Program-made: the position numbers and the translations under genes | Part shown: one piece after another, positions 7,673 through 16,437 of the stretch | Numbering within the stretch: position 1 is the first letter of the stretch | How the letters are laid out: every line of letters starts with the position of its first letter | Origin: Wenyingzhuangia sp. 2_MG-2023 | GTDB lineage: Bacteria; Bacteroidota; Bacteroidia; Flavobacteriales; Flavobacteriaceae | NCBI RefSeq assembly: GCF_030548295.1 | Contig: NZ_JAUOSB010000001.1 | Span: forward strand, 682,001-746,000 | Reading direction: 5' to 3' | DNA length: 64,000 nucleotides | Notes under the pieces: model-generated | Seen by the model: only the letters and a program-made list of their open reading frames with translations | Databases searched by the model: none | What the model was told of the DNA's origin: nothing

Positions 7673-8818
7673 TTGAGAATCAAATCAAAATTGCCCAATT
7701 TGACCGAAAGTATTTTTTCTACAATGAGTGCTTTGGCTAAAGAATATGATGCGATTAATTTATCGCAAGGTTTTCCAAATTTTGAAACGTCGAAAGAACT
7801 ACAGCATTTGGTATTCAAGGCAATGCAAGATGGATACAATCAATACGCACCTATGAGAGGAGATGCGGAATTAAGAGAAATGATTGCTCGTAAAATTGAG
7901 AATTTGTATGGTGTAAAATACTGCTCTCATCAAGAAATTACCATTACCGCAGGTGCTACAGAAGCTATTTTTAATGCAGTTGCCTCCGTGATTACTACTG
8001 GTGACGAAGTTCTTATTTTTAAGCCTGCTTTTGATAGTTATGAACCAGTTGTGAAATTGAATGGAGGTGTTCCCGTTTTTATACAATTGTATTATCCAAA
8101 TTACAAAGTGGATTGGAATTTGGTGGCCAGTAAAATAACACATAAAACCAAAATGATAATTTTCAATTCACCTTTAAATCCTACAGGAACGTTGTTTGAT
8201 GTTCAAGATTTATTGGCTTTGCAAAACCTGGTAACAGGTACTAATATTGTTGTTTTGAGTGATGAAGTGTACGAGCATATGACCTATGATGGTCAGGTAC
8301 ATAAAAGTATTTGTGAGTTTCCTGTTTTAAGAGAACACAGTTTCTTGATTGCTTCTTTTGGAAAAACATTTCATAATACAGGATGGAAAATTGGGTATTG
8401 TGCAGCTCCAAAAATATTAATGGATGAGTTTGTAAAGGTTCATGAATTCAATGTTTTTAGCATCAACACTCCTTATCAAAAAGCATTTGCGACATTTTTA
8501 AAAGATGCAAACAATTACAAGTATTTAAACACGTTTTATCAAGACAAAAGAGATTTGTTTTTAGAGGGAATTAAAAATTCTAAATTTACTTTTGTTCCAT
8601 CTAAAGGAACGTATTTTCAATTGTTAAAATACGATCAAATTACGGATGAAAACGATGTGGAATTTGCAAAGCGATTGGTAAGAGAATTTAAAATAGCAAC
8701 CATTCCTATTTCTGTTTTTAATACTCATTTTTTAGACGAAAAAGTTCTGAGATTCTGTTTTGCAAAAACGGATGAAACCATTATTAAAGCAACTAAAATA
8801 TTATGCAAGATTCAATAA
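7673..8818 (+). CDS. PLP-dependent aminotransferase, methionine/glutamine type (YbdL/KAT-like)
   Basis: Class I/II aminotransferase of 381 residues, close to the methionine aminotransferase YbdL and kynurenine/glutamine transaminase group. Seen: INLSQGFPNF (~28), the NSPLNPTGT motif (~163), SDEVYEH, and SFGKTFHNTGWK with the PLP lysine at 231. The start is taken as the TTG at 7673, because the first ATG would remove the conserved KLPN..ESIFSTMS. It overlaps the next gene, an omega-amidase, by 16 bases. That pairing is the known glutamine transaminase/omega-amidase pathway, which regenerates methionine from its 2-oxo acid and removes 2-oxoglutaramate. Confidence 0.85.
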   Translation: MRIKSKLPNLTESIFSTMSALAKEYDAINLSQGFPNFETSKELQHLVFKAMQDGYNQYAPMRGDAELREMIARKIENLYGVKYCSHQEITITAGATEAIFNAVASVITTGDEVLIFKPAFDSYEPVVKLNGGVPVFIQLYYPNYKVDWNLVASKITHKTKMIIFNSPLNPTGTLFDVQDLLALQNLVTGTNIVVLSDEVYEHMTYDGQVHKSICEFPVLREHSFLIASFGKTFHNTGWKIGYCAAPKILMDEFVKVHEFNVFSINTPYQKAFATFLKDANNYKYLNTFYQDKRDLFLEGIKNSKFTFVPSKGTYFQLLKYDQITDENDVEFAKRLVREFKIATIPISVFNTHFLDEKVLRFCFAKTDETIIKATKILCKIQ

Positions 8819-9573
8819 ATATTACCTTAGTACAAACCGATATTCAGTGGATGGATAGCAAGGCAACGTTATCGTATTTGGAAAAACAAATTCAGAACAT
8901 AAAAACAGATTTGATTGTTTTACCCGAAATGTTTGGAACAGGTTTTTGCATGGAACCTCTTAAAGTAGCAGAAGCTATGAATGGTTTTTCGGTGAATTGG
9001 ATGTTGCAAATGGCAAAAAAAATGAATTGTGCTATTTGTGGATCTTTAAGTATTAAAGAAAATGATAAGTTTTACAATCGCTTTTTGTTTGTTACACCAG
9101 ACGGAATTCAATCTATTTATGATAAAAAGCACTTGTTTACGTACGGTAAAGAAGATGAAGTATACAATGCTGGAGAAAAATCCATTTTAATTTCTTACAA
9201 AGGGTTTCGTATCAAACCTTTTGTGTGCTACGATTTAAGATTTCCTGTTTGGTCTAGAAATACGGATCAATATGATATTGCTTTGTATGTAGCCAACTGG
9301 CCAGCCAAAAGAGCTTTTGCTTGGAGCAGTTTGTTGACCGCTAGAGCTATAGAAAACATGAGTTATGTAGTAGCAGTAAACAGATTAGGAATTGACGGAA
9401 ATAACTTACGATATCAAGGAGATTCTCAGGTAATTGGACCGCTTGGAGAATTGATAACTCATTGTGAAGATGAACCCGTGATGAGACAATTGACACTTAA
9501 AAAAGCATCTTTAATAACAACTCGTAATCAGTTTAAATTTTTAGAAGATAAAGATAATTTTGAATTTATATAA
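8803..9573 (+). CDS. Omega-amidase, YafV-type nitrilase-family hydrolase
   Basis: Carbon-nitrogen hydrolase of 256 residues. The nitrilase triad is visible: Glu42 (LPEMFGTG), Lys108 (YDKKHLF) and Cys142 (VCYDLRFPVW). The YDLRFP context matches YafV/Nit2 omega-amidases, which hydrolyse 2-oxoglutaramate and 2-oxosuccinamate. The start overlaps the aminotransferase end by 16 bases, so the two are probably translationally coupled. The 3' end overlaps the converging plsC by eight bases. The assignment to omega-amidase, not a generic amidase, rests on the motif context and the neighbour. Confidence 0.85.
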   Translation: MQDSINITLVQTDIQWMDSKATLSYLEKQIQNIKTDLIVLPEMFGTGFCMEPLKVAEAMNGFSVNWMLQMAKKMNCAICGSLSIKENDKFYNRFLFVTPDGIQSIYDKKHLFTYGKEDEVYNAGEKSILISYKGFRIKPFVCYDLRFPVWSRNTDQYDIALYVANWPAKRAFAWSSLLTARAIENMSYVVAVNRLGIDGNNLRYQGDSQVIGPLGELITHCEDEPVMRQLTLKKASLITTRNQFKFLEDKDNFEFI

Positions 9574-10324
9574 TTTTGCTTTTTACAGAGGTCTCAATTT
9601 CAGCAAACAATTCGTCAAAATTTTTATCAGATACTTTTATAGGTGAGTGTGTTTCAATAGTTAGTTTTACACCAATATTCATTGGGAATTGTCCATATTC
9701 CCATAGTTTCCATGAGTTGTTTACTGTAACAGGAATAACAGTGGCAGAAGGTGCAAATTTGGTTAATATTTTCAATCCATTTTCAGAAAAACGTTTTGGT
9801 TTTCCATCTCTACTTCTAGTTCCTTCAGGAAAAATAACTCCAGCCCTGTTGTTTTTTTGCAAGTATTTTGCAAAAGCCCCAATGGTCGTTAATGCTTGTC
9901 TGGCATCACTTCTGTCAATCAATACAGATCCACCGTGGTTTAGGTTAAAAGACACGCTGGGTATTCCTTTTCCTAATTCTTTTTTGGCAACAAATTTTGG
10001 ATGTAATTTTCTAAAATACCATCCTAATGGTGGAATTTCATGCGTGCTTTGATGGTTGGATACAATGATGTGCGGAACACTATCATCAAAAGAATATTTA
10101 TTGATGAATTTTACATGGGTACCTAAAATGCACAAAGATTTGGTCAAACAAAAGTTTAAAACATCTACAGATTTTTTATGACCGTTGTAACCAAATATCT
10201 TTAAAGAAAGCCATTGTATAGGATGAAATATGCATAAAAGTAATGCATAAACAAAATAAAACAATACCGATAGAGGATAGGCCAAAAGGCTTTTACCTAA
10301 TGGCATTTTTTTATGTTTAGACAT
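9566..10324 (-). CDS. 1-acyl-sn-glycerol-3-phosphate acyltransferase (PlsC family)
   Basis: Membrane-bound acyltransferase making phosphatidic acid from lysophosphatidic acid. The 252-residue protein has an N-terminal hydrophobic segment (~15-40), the block I motif NHQSTHEIPP (90-99), block II around SVLIDRSD, block III FPEGTRSRDGKPKRF and block IV VIPVTV. Block I is HX4E (His91, Glu96) instead of the usual HX4D; I checked the codons (CAT CAA AGC ACG CAT GAA). Whether this is a family norm in flavobacteria I cannot tell. It is followed after 12 bases upstream by a membrane-protein gene on the same strand, so the three genes 11463-9566 may be one operon. Confidence 0.85.
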   Translation of the reverse strand: MSKHKKMPLGKSLLAYPLSVLFYFVYALLLCIFHPIQWLSLKIFGYNGHKKSVDVLNFCLTKSLCILGTHVKFINKYSFDDSVPHIIVSNHQSTHEIPPLGWYFRKLHPKFVAKKELGKGIPSVSFNLNHGGSVLIDRSDARQALTTIGAFAKYLQKNNRAGVIFPEGTRSRDGKPKRFSENGLKILTKFAPSATVIPVTVNNSWKLWEYGQFPMNIGVKLTIETHSPIKVSDKNFDELFAEIETSVKSKII

Positions 10325-10336
10325 GTTTTGTTTGTA

Positions 10337-10765
10337 TTAAGACAACCACTGAGCCCAAGGAATTCTAGATAGAATTAACAACAAAGCAATTCCGTAAAAA
10401 ATAGCAAAAGACTTAAATTTAGCTTTGTCCTCTGTTAATTTTTTGTGACGAGACCATCCAACAGTAATTAAGACAATAGCAATAATCATCATAAGTGGAT
10501 GCTCAACAGTCATCAATCTTAATTCTGAATCTTTCATTGCTTTTCCCATTCCAACATTTTTCATGCTTTCATACCAAGGAGAAACATAATAAGTTACCAA
10601 ACCTATTAAAAGTTGAGTGTGAGTAAGAATTAAAGCAATTAATCCTAATTTTCTGTCTCCAGATTTAAATTGTTCAGATCTTTTTAAGCTCATAATGGCG
10701 TTAAAAACTACCATAGAAATGGCAATTAATACAAAAGCTGCTAAAATGGAATGTACGGTCTTCAT
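10337..10765 (-). CDS. Conserved four-helix membrane protein
   Basis: Integral membrane protein of 142 residues with four predicted helices (~4-25, 41-62, 88-105, 121-138). Histidines 5, 49, 89 and 106 lie in or near the helices, reminiscent of haem-binding cytochrome b561-like bundles, but I cannot claim haem binding. I know it only as a conserved flavobacterial membrane protein. Its ATG shares one base with the stop of the preceding gene (TAATG), so the two are co-translated. plsC follows after 12 bases. Confidence 0.7.
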   Translation of the reverse strand: MKTVHSILAAFVLIAISMVVFNAIMSLKRSEQFKSGDRKLGLIALILTHTQLLIGLVTYYVSPWYESMKNVGMGKAMKDSELRLMTVEHPLMMIIAIVLITVGWSRHKKLTEDKAKFKSFAIFYGIALLLILSRIPWAQWLS

Positions 10766-11463
10766 TATTTTTTTGTTTGTGACAAATTTAAGGATTTTGA
10801 TGGATTATCAATCATTAAATGAAGAGCTTTGGTAGGAGTTAATATTCGTGCATTGCTCCATATACCATAATAATCTTTTTTAGGAATGATGTTTCCGTTT
10901 ATGTCTAGATAATTTCCGCTTTTGTTCTGTAAAATCATTTTGGTTTTTCCTTGCAAAACAGCAGCTATTACTTTCTCTATCTTTTCAGATTTAGAAGTTT
11001 TTTGTTTTTTATATTTCTTATAGAGCGCTATTCCTACACTATTGTTGTGGGCATCCATGTCAGAACTAGCTTTGTCTGGCAATTCACCATCTTCGTTTAT
11101 GTGTTGAAGATAAAAATCATAATTTCCTTTTTCATGAGCTTCTCCTAAACTGCTGGCAGCTCTCCATCCTATTTTTTCTGCCAAACTCCACATCCAAAAA
11201 GCGTGTTTAAAAGCGTCTATCTGATTTCCTACTTTTAAAGGCCCTAAGGTTTTTGTTTTGGCTATAGAATCCACAACTTTTTCTACATCTTTAGAAACTT
11301 GATAGGCTTTTTTAGCTGTAAAAGGATGAAAATACACCCAGTATTTTTCATGAGAACTTAAACTTTTGAATGCTTTTTTAGGTGATTGAGCCACACCTTT
11401 AGAAATGAAAAAAAGTGCTAGGAAAAACAAAGTTAAGAAAAGGGTTAGGAATTTAATTTTCAT
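10765..11463 (-). CDS. Exported protein with DUF6973-like domain
   Basis: 232 residues with a signal peptide (~1-25, ending GVAQ). The core NQIDAFKHAFWMW (~102-114) and the later GEAHEKGN (~127) resemble the DUF6973 family, in which histidines in similar positions suggest a metal site. SSDMDAHNNSVG (~153) adds more conserved polar residues. The function is unknown. It is the first of a probable three-gene minus-strand operon with the membrane protein and plsC, and is divergent from the flippase gene across 62 bases. Confidence 0.65.
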   Translation of the reverse strand: MKIKFLTLFLTLFFLALFFISKGVAQSPKKAFKSLSSHEKYWVYFHPFTAKKAYQVSKDVEKVVDSIAKTKTLGPLKVGNQIDAFKHAFWMWSLAEKIGWRAASSLGEAHEKGNYDFYLQHINEDGELPDKASSDMDAHNNSVGIALYKKYKKQKTSKSEKIEKVIAAVLQGKTKMILQNKSGNYLDINGNIIPKKDYYGIWSNARILTPTKALHLMIDNPSKSLNLSQTKK

Positions 11464-11500
11464 AGGAATCTACTTTCATTTTCTTTCTGTAAAAATAGAA

Positions 11501-11508
11501 TATATTTG
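11501..11508 (+). promoter_or_regulatory. -7 promoter box for the flippase gene
   Basis: TATATTTG matches TAnnTTTG, 17 bases ahead of the TTG start at 11526. Confidence 0.5.
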
Positions 11509-11525
11509 TAGTATATCTTAACAAT

Positions 11526-12968
11526 TTGAGCACACTTAACTCTTTTTTAAAAAATACGGTTGTCTATGGTTTGGCAGCTGTTTTGCCAAAGGCAATCAAT
11601 GTGTTTTTGGTAGGCTTTCATACCCAGAATTTAGCAAGTACGGTAGAGTTCAATGTCAATACTCAGTTTTTTGTTTGGGCAGCTTACTTTAATGTTTTGT
11701 TGACTTTTGGAATGGAAACTACTTTTTTTAAATTTTTTAATTCAGAAAATAACAAACAAAAGGTGTTGAGTACTTCGTTTACATCGGTAGGATTGGTCAC
11801 TCTTTTTGTGTTGACTCCGTTGTTTTTATTGGCAGATAAAATTGCTCCTCTGCTTGAATTTGCTGAGGTGATTCATTTTAAAACTCTTGTAGGAATTCTT
11901 GCGTTTGATACCTTGGTGGTTATTCCGTTTGCTTATTTAAGGGTAAATAACAAAGCATTCAGTTATGCAGGGTTTAGAATTTTTAACATTTCTATTTATG
12001 CATTTTTAAATCTTTTGTTTTTGTGGTATTTGCCCAAACACAATCAATTAAATGTGCTTAGTTGGTATCCTACTCATTCAAATGTTGGGTATATTTTTTT
12101 AGCAACTCTTTTGGCTAGCAGTCTTACTTTTTTGATGGTGTTGCCTAGTTTTTTAAAATTTAAAATTTCACTCGATTTTAAGTTGCTAAAAAAAATGTTG
12201 TCATATGGTTGGCCTATTTTAATAGCAGGATTGGCTTATGTGACTAATGAAAATTTAGACAAATTGATTTTGCCTCAGTTTTTGAATGAAAGTATTGGGG
12301 GAGCGTATGCGGGTACGTATAAATTAGGGGTGTTTATGGCTTTGTTTATTACGGCTTTTAAGCTTGGAGCAGAACCTTTCTTTTTTAACATTTCTAAAAA
12401 TAAAAATGCAAAAAACACGTATGCCATTATTTTAGAATGGTTTACTATTTTGGGAGCTTTGATTGTTCTTGTTATTGTAGCTTATATTGATTTTTTTGCA
12501 AGCTTGTTGCTTAAAAAACCTGAATATCATGAAACATTGGCAATTGTACCAGTCATTTTATTGGCCAATTTGTTGTTAGGTATTTATAACAATTTATCGG
12601 TTTGGTACAAAAATACAGGACAAACAAAATTTGCAATGTATTTTTCAATTTTAGGAGCTGTTTTTACCATTGTTGGGTTGTTGGTTTTTGTGCCGATATT
12701 TGGTTATATAGGAGCGGCTTGGGTAACGTTTTTTGTATATTTTCTAATGATGATGGTTTCTTATTTGTATGGGCAGAAGTATTACAAAACACCCTATAAC
12801 GTTAAAAAGATAGGGGCTTTGTTTTTGTGGATAATGACTTTGTGTTTTGTTTCCTTTTACATATTCAGAAACAATTTTTGGATCAACACTTCTTTGTTAT
12901 TAGCAACTCTTTGTTTGATAACTTTTTCGGAAAGAAAATTTATCACCCAAAGATTCTTAAAACGCTAA
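11526..12968 (+). CDS. Polysaccharide/oligosaccharide flippase (Wzx/MATE-like)
   Basis: Inner-membrane protein of 480 residues with about 14 hydrophobic helices, typical of the MOP superfamily of polysaccharide exporters. The N-terminus (FLKNTVVYGLAAVLPKAINVFL) is the usual opening of these flippases. It probably moves a lipid-linked glycan across the inner membrane; the glycan is unknown. The start is the TTG at 11526, which follows a -7 box and gives the expected N-terminus. dut follows after 34 bases, with its own -7 box. No glycosyltransferase genes are adjacent. Confidence 0.85.
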   Translation: MSTLNSFLKNTVVYGLAAVLPKAINVFLVGFHTQNLASTVEFNVNTQFFVWAAYFNVLLTFGMETTFFKFFNSENNKQKVLSTSFTSVGLVTLFVLTPLFLLADKIAPLLEFAEVIHFKTLVGILAFDTLVVIPFAYLRVNNKAFSYAGFRIFNISIYAFLNLLFLWYLPKHNQLNVLSWYPTHSNVGYIFLATLLASSLTFLMVLPSFLKFKISLDFKLLKKMLSYGWPILIAGLAYVTNENLDKLILPQFLNESIGGAYAGTYKLGVFMALFITAFKLGAEPFFFNISKNKNAKNTYAIILEWFTILGALIVLVIVAYIDFFASLLLKKPEYHETLAIVPVILLANLLLGIYNNLSVWYKNTGQTKFAMYFSILGAVFTIVGLLVFVPIFGYIGAAWVTFFVYFLMMMVSYLYGQKYYKTPYNVKKIGALFLWIMTLCFVSFYIFRNNFWINTSLLLATLCLITFSERKFITQRFLKR

Positions 12969-12977
12969 ATAAGAACT

Positions 12978-12985
12978 TACTTTTG
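12978..12985 (+). promoter_or_regulatory. -7 promoter box for dut
   Basis: TACTTTTG matches TAnnTTTG in the 34-base gap between the flippase gene and dut, 17 bases before the dut ATG. Confidence 0.45.
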
Positions 12986-13002
12986 CCAAAAATTCTTTTA
13001 GC

Positions 13003-13437
13003 ATGAAAGTACAAATCATCAACAAGTCTAAGCATAGTTTGCCTCAATACGAAACCAAAGGAGCAGCAGGATTAGATTTGAAAGCCAACTTATCAGAAAG
13101 TGTGTTTTTAAAACCTTTAGAAAGGGCAATTATCAAAACAGGATTGTTTATTGCATTGCCACAAGGTTACGAGGCACAAGTGAGACCTAGAAGTGGTTTG
13201 GCTGCTAAAAAAGGAATTACAGTATTGAACTCTCCAGGTACAGTTGATGCAGACTACAGAGGAGAAATAGGAGTGATTTTGGTGAATCTTTCTAACGATA
13301 TTTTTGAGGTAACTGATGGCGAAAGAATTGCTCAATTGGTAATTGCCAAGCACGAACAAGCTGAATGGGTAGAGGTTGATGAATTGGATGCTACGGAAAG
13401 AGGAGCAGGTGGATTTGGAAGTACGGGAAAAAAATAG
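13003..13437 (+). CDS. dut: Deoxyuridine 5'-triphosphate nucleotidohydrolase
   Basis: Trimeric dUTPase, hydrolysing dUTP to dUMP and pyrophosphate, which keeps uracil out of DNA and feeds dTMP synthesis. All five family motifs are seen in 144 residues: [32 protein letters not shown] with the catalytic Asp, RIAQLVI, and the C-terminal [11 protein letters not shown] loop that closes over the nucleotide. The stop codon is two bases from the ATG of the EamA transporter gene, so the two are probably co-transcribed. Confidence 0.97.
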   Translation: MKVQIINKSKHSLPQYETKGAAGLDLKANLSESVFLKPLERAIIKTGLFIALPQGYEAQVRPRSGLAAKKGITVLNSPGTVDADYRGEIGVILVNLSNDIFEVTDGERIAQLVIAKHEQAEWVEVDELDATERGAGGFGSTGKK

Positions 13438-13439
13438 TG

Positions 13440-14303
13440 ATGAAAGAACAGTTCAGACATATTCTACAATTAAATTTAGCATTGTTACTTATCGGTACTG
13501 CGGCTCCTTTTGGTAATTATATTTCTTTGTCTCCTGAAATTAGCATTTGGTCTCGATGTGTTTTTGCGTTTATTGCCTTGGCTATTTACATCAAATGGAA
13601 AGGATTTAGTCTAAGATTTGATTTGTCTAAAGACGGAGGTTCTTTCTTATTTTGTGCTTTTTTACAAGGAGGACATTGGATTACTTATTTTTATGCTTTG
13701 CAATTGGCGGGTGCTGGTTTGGGTGTAATAGCTTTGTTTACATATCCTATTTTTACAACATTATTAGAACCATTTATACGTAAAACTACTTTTGATCCTA
13801 AGCATTTGTTTTTAGCATTGTTGGTTATTTTAGGTCTTTATATATTAACTCCAGAGTTTGATATGGGGAATCAAACTACTTTAGGAATTGTTTTTGGAAT
13901 TGTTTCTGCAGTTTTTTATGCTACGCGTAATATTTTAATGAAAAAACATGTTGCTAATTACAATGCAACAGTACTTATGTTCTATCAAACTGGAATTATT
14001 TGGTTGTGCTTACTGCCTGTTTTTTTCTTTTTACCATGGACTATTGAAGATTATACAAGGCAATTACCTCATTTGGTGTTTTTAGGAATTATTACTACAG
14101 CTGTAGGGCATACGTATTTGGTGTATAATTTTAAGAATTTTTCTGCAACAACGGTTTCATTGCTAAGTTGTGTACAGCCATTATATGTTGCCATTTTTGC
14201 ATTTATTTTTTTAAATGAAATTCCTACAATTGCTACAGTTATTGGTGGTCTTATGATTGTTTCGGCAGTTGTTTTAGAAGCGTTTATTAGCAGAAAACAT
14301 TAA
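13440..14303 (+). CDS. EamA/DMT-family transporter
   Basis: Drug/metabolite transporter of 287 residues with about ten membrane helices in two EamA repeats (~1-138 and ~148-285). Substrate unknown; family members export amino acids or metabolites. The ATG at 13440 is chosen over a GTG at 13437 that would overlap the dut stop codon. The stop codon and that of dprA on the other strand are both contained in one TTAA (14300-14303). Confidence 0.88.
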   Translation: MKEQFRHILQLNLALLLIGTAAPFGNYISLSPEISIWSRCVFAFIALAIYIKWKGFSLRFDLSKDGGSFLFCAFLQGGHWITYFYALQLAGAGLGVIALFTYPIFTTLLEPFIRKTTFDPKHLFLALLVILGLYILTPEFDMGNQTTLGIVFGIVSAVFYATRNILMKKHVANYNATVLMFYQTGIIWLCLLPVFFFLPWTIEDYTRQLPHLVFLGIITTAVGHTYLVYNFKNFSATTVSLLSCVQPLYVAIFAFIFLNEIPTIATVIGGLMIVSAVVLEAFISRKH

Positions 14304-15403
14304 ATCCTTTTGATGAGTTTTCCAGGTAAAACCTGAATCAAGGCTTTCATCTCTAATTGAAAAACAATATTGGATATTTTATAAATGGGAATGTTGCTAG
14401 TTCGCGCAATTTCGTCTATGTAAATAGCTTCGTTTTCTAACAAATCATAAACGCGTTTCTCATCTTCTTTCAATTCAATAAACAATTGTGGTTGAATGGT
14501 TTTTGGAGCAGTTTTTTGTTTTGTTTGCCAACCTAATTGTTCTATCAAATCTTCACCCGAAGTGATCAAAGCAGCTTTGTGATTTTTGATCAAATTATTA
14601 CAGCCTTTGCTATAGATATCATTGGCTCTTCCGGGCACAGCATAAACATCTTTGTTGTAAGAATTGGCAATGTCAGCCGTTACCAAAGCTCCACCTTTTG
14701 CTGCAGATTCTATCACAATGGTGGCTTGACTTATTCCAGCTACAATTCGGTTTCTTTTTAAAAAGTTTTCTCGATAAGGAGGTTCGTTATAGTTGAATTC
14801 CGATAAAAAACCACCACTTTCTCTAACTTCATTGTAAAATTTCTTATGTTCTTTAGGGTAAATAGTTCCGTAACCGTGAGCCAATACAGCTAGCGTAGGA
14901 ATGTTGTTTTTTAAAGCTTCTAAATGAGCACAGATATCTACACCAAAAGCATATCCGCTTACAATAAGGGGTTTGTAGTTTTTTAAAGAATCAATCAGTT
15001 CGCTACAGAAACCTCTTCCGTAAGAAGAAATGTTACGGGTACCAACAATGCTTACCGTATTTTGATATTCCTCTAATTTGTGTGCCCCATCATGAAAAAG
15101 TAACAAAGGAGAATCTGCACAATTCAATAGATGTTTCGGGTAATTGGAATTAAAAAAATAAAGAAAGTTTAAGTTTTTGGAATGTAGTTTGTCTAGTTCC
15201 TTTTCAGCTTTTATTAGTGATGTTTTGTGAAATAAAGTTTTAAACAATTGTGGATTGATGTCTTTTTTGAGATCGTTTTTCTGATGAGCTAAGTATAATT
15301 TGGTGGCACTACCATAACGTTGTATCATTTTTTTAGCAGTGATTGTTCCTATGCCTTTTGTGTCTTGAAGAGCCAAAGCATATTGAAATTCCGTAAGGTT
15401 CAT
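14300..15403 (-). CDS. dprA: DNA-processing protein DprA
   Basis: DprA binds incoming single-stranded DNA and loads RecA in natural transformation. The 367-residue protein has an N-terminal helix-hairpin-like region (KGIGTITAKKMIQRYG, ~15-30). The central Rossmann-like domain has VGTRNISSYGRGF (~118), SGYAFGVDICAH (~144), AVLAHGYGTIYP (~172), SEFNYNEPP and FLKRNRIVAG (~211). A C-terminal winged-helix-like segment covers ~305-367. It is divergent from the HU-CCDC81/SPOR gene and converges on the EamA gene, sharing a TTAA for both stops. Confidence 0.95.
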   Translation of the reverse strand: MNLTEFQYALALQDTKGIGTITAKKMIQRYGSATKLYLAHQKNDLKKDINPQLFKTLFHKTSLIKAEKELDKLHSKNLNFLYFFNSNYPKHLLNCADSPLLLFHDGAHKLEEYQNTVSIVGTRNISSYGRGFCSELIDSLKNYKPLIVSGYAFGVDICAHLEALKNNIPTLAVLAHGYGTIYPKEHKKFYNEVRESGGFLSEFNYNEPPYRENFLKRNRIVAGISQATIVIESAAKGGALVTADIANSYNKDVYAVPGRANDIYSKGCNNLIKNHKAALITSGEDLIEQLGWQTKQKTAPKTIQPQLFIELKEDEKRVYDLLENEAIYIDEIARTSNIPIYKISNIVFQLEMKALIQVLPGKLIKRI

Positions 15404-15483
15404 AAACAGTTTTTGAGTATAAGTTACAAAAATGTTTTATGGAAAAAAGGAAAGACTACGTTTGAAACTCATCATTTTTTTGA

Positions 15484-15491
15484 TATTTTTG
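15484..15491 (+). promoter_or_regulatory. -7 promoter box very close to a start codon
   Basis: TATTTTTG matches TAnnTTTG, but ends only four bases before the ATG at 15496. If it is used, the transcript would start at or within a base or two of the ATG and be leaderless. Confidence 0.4.
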
Positions 15492-15495
15492 TAAA

Positions 15496-16395
15496 ATGCA
15501 GTTATCAAAATACATCAGTGAATTATTATACAGGTACGAATGTGTAATGGTGCCTAGTTTTGGAGGGTTTGTGAGTAATAAAATATCAAGCCAAATCAAA
15601 GTAGAGAATCACCAGTTTACACCTCCTACAAAAAATATTTCTTTCAATGTAAATCTTCAACAAAATGATGGTTTGTTAGTCAATCATGTTGCTACTTCAT
15701 TGAAAATTACTTTTGATGAGGCTTTAGAAATGATTAAAAAAGAAGTTCATGTTTGGCAACAAGATTTGAAAAAATCTCCATTGTTACTTCAAAATATCGG
15801 TCAATTTACATTAGAAAACAATCAATTGTCTTTTGAGCCGATTCATAAAATAAATTACTTGACCAGTTCTTTTGGGTTGAGTGATGTAGATGCTAATTAT
15901 GTTTTAAGACATACGGTTGCAACTCCTGAAGTTGAAATTGTAAAGAAATCTTATCAAAAATACATGGCAGCAGCAGCAGTTGTAGCTATAGGTGTTTTTG
16001 TAGGAGGAACAGCGTATGTGAATAAAGTGAAAAACAATCAAGAGGTTGTTGCACAAAAAGACATTACAGCAAAAATTCAACAAGCTTCTTTCAATATTTT
16101 ACAACCTTTGCCAAGTGTTACTTTAACCGTTGAAAAAGAAGTTGAACAGGTAGCGGTTGATGAATTGCACAAGTACCATATTATTGCAGGTGCTTTTAAG
16201 GATGCAGAAAATGCAGCTAAAAAAGTAGAGTCGCTAAATGCTAAAGGGTACAATGCAAGTATTATTGGCGTAAATAAATGGGGGTTGACTCAAGTAAGTT
16301 ATGCTTCTTTTCAAGACAAAAGAACAGCTGTTAATACGTTGAATAAAATTAAAAGAGAAGATAATAAATATGCTTGGTTGTTGATCAATGAATAA
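15496..16395 (+). CDS. HU-CCDC81 domain protein with C-terminal SPOR domain
   Basis: 299-residue inner-membrane protein. The N-terminal half holds two CCDC81-type HU-like domains (~1-60, starting MQLSKYISELLYRYECVMVPSFGGF, and ~65-130), which in this family are proposed to bind DNA or proteins in the cytoplasm. One membrane helix follows (~157-173). The periplasmic end is a SPOR domain (~223-299: YHIIAGAFKDAENAAKKVESLNAKGYNA), which binds denuded septal peptidoglycan. The layout suggests a link between the chromosome and the division site; this is inference. It is divergent from dprA across 92 bases. Confidence 0.85.
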   Translation: MQLSKYISELLYRYECVMVPSFGGFVSNKISSQIKVENHQFTPPTKNISFNVNLQQNDGLLVNHVATSLKITFDEALEMIKKEVHVWQQDLKKSPLLLQNIGQFTLENNQLSFEPIHKINYLTSSFGLSDVDANYVLRHTVATPEVEIVKKSYQKYMAAAAVVAIGVFVGGTAYVNKVKNNQEVVAQKDITAKIQQASFNILQPLPSVTLTVEKEVEQVAVDELHKYHIIAGAFKDAENAAKKVESLNAKGYNASIIGVNKWGLTQVSYASFQDKRTAVNTLNKIKREDNKYAWLLINE

Positions 16396-16437
16396 ATAAA
16401 GATCTTATCTTTAGCAGCAGTTTTATTCTACAAACAT

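Noticed and set aside
10337-10765. Cytochrome b561-like haem protein
   Set aside because: Four helices with scattered histidines are suggestive, but the spacing does not fit a known haem family well enough.
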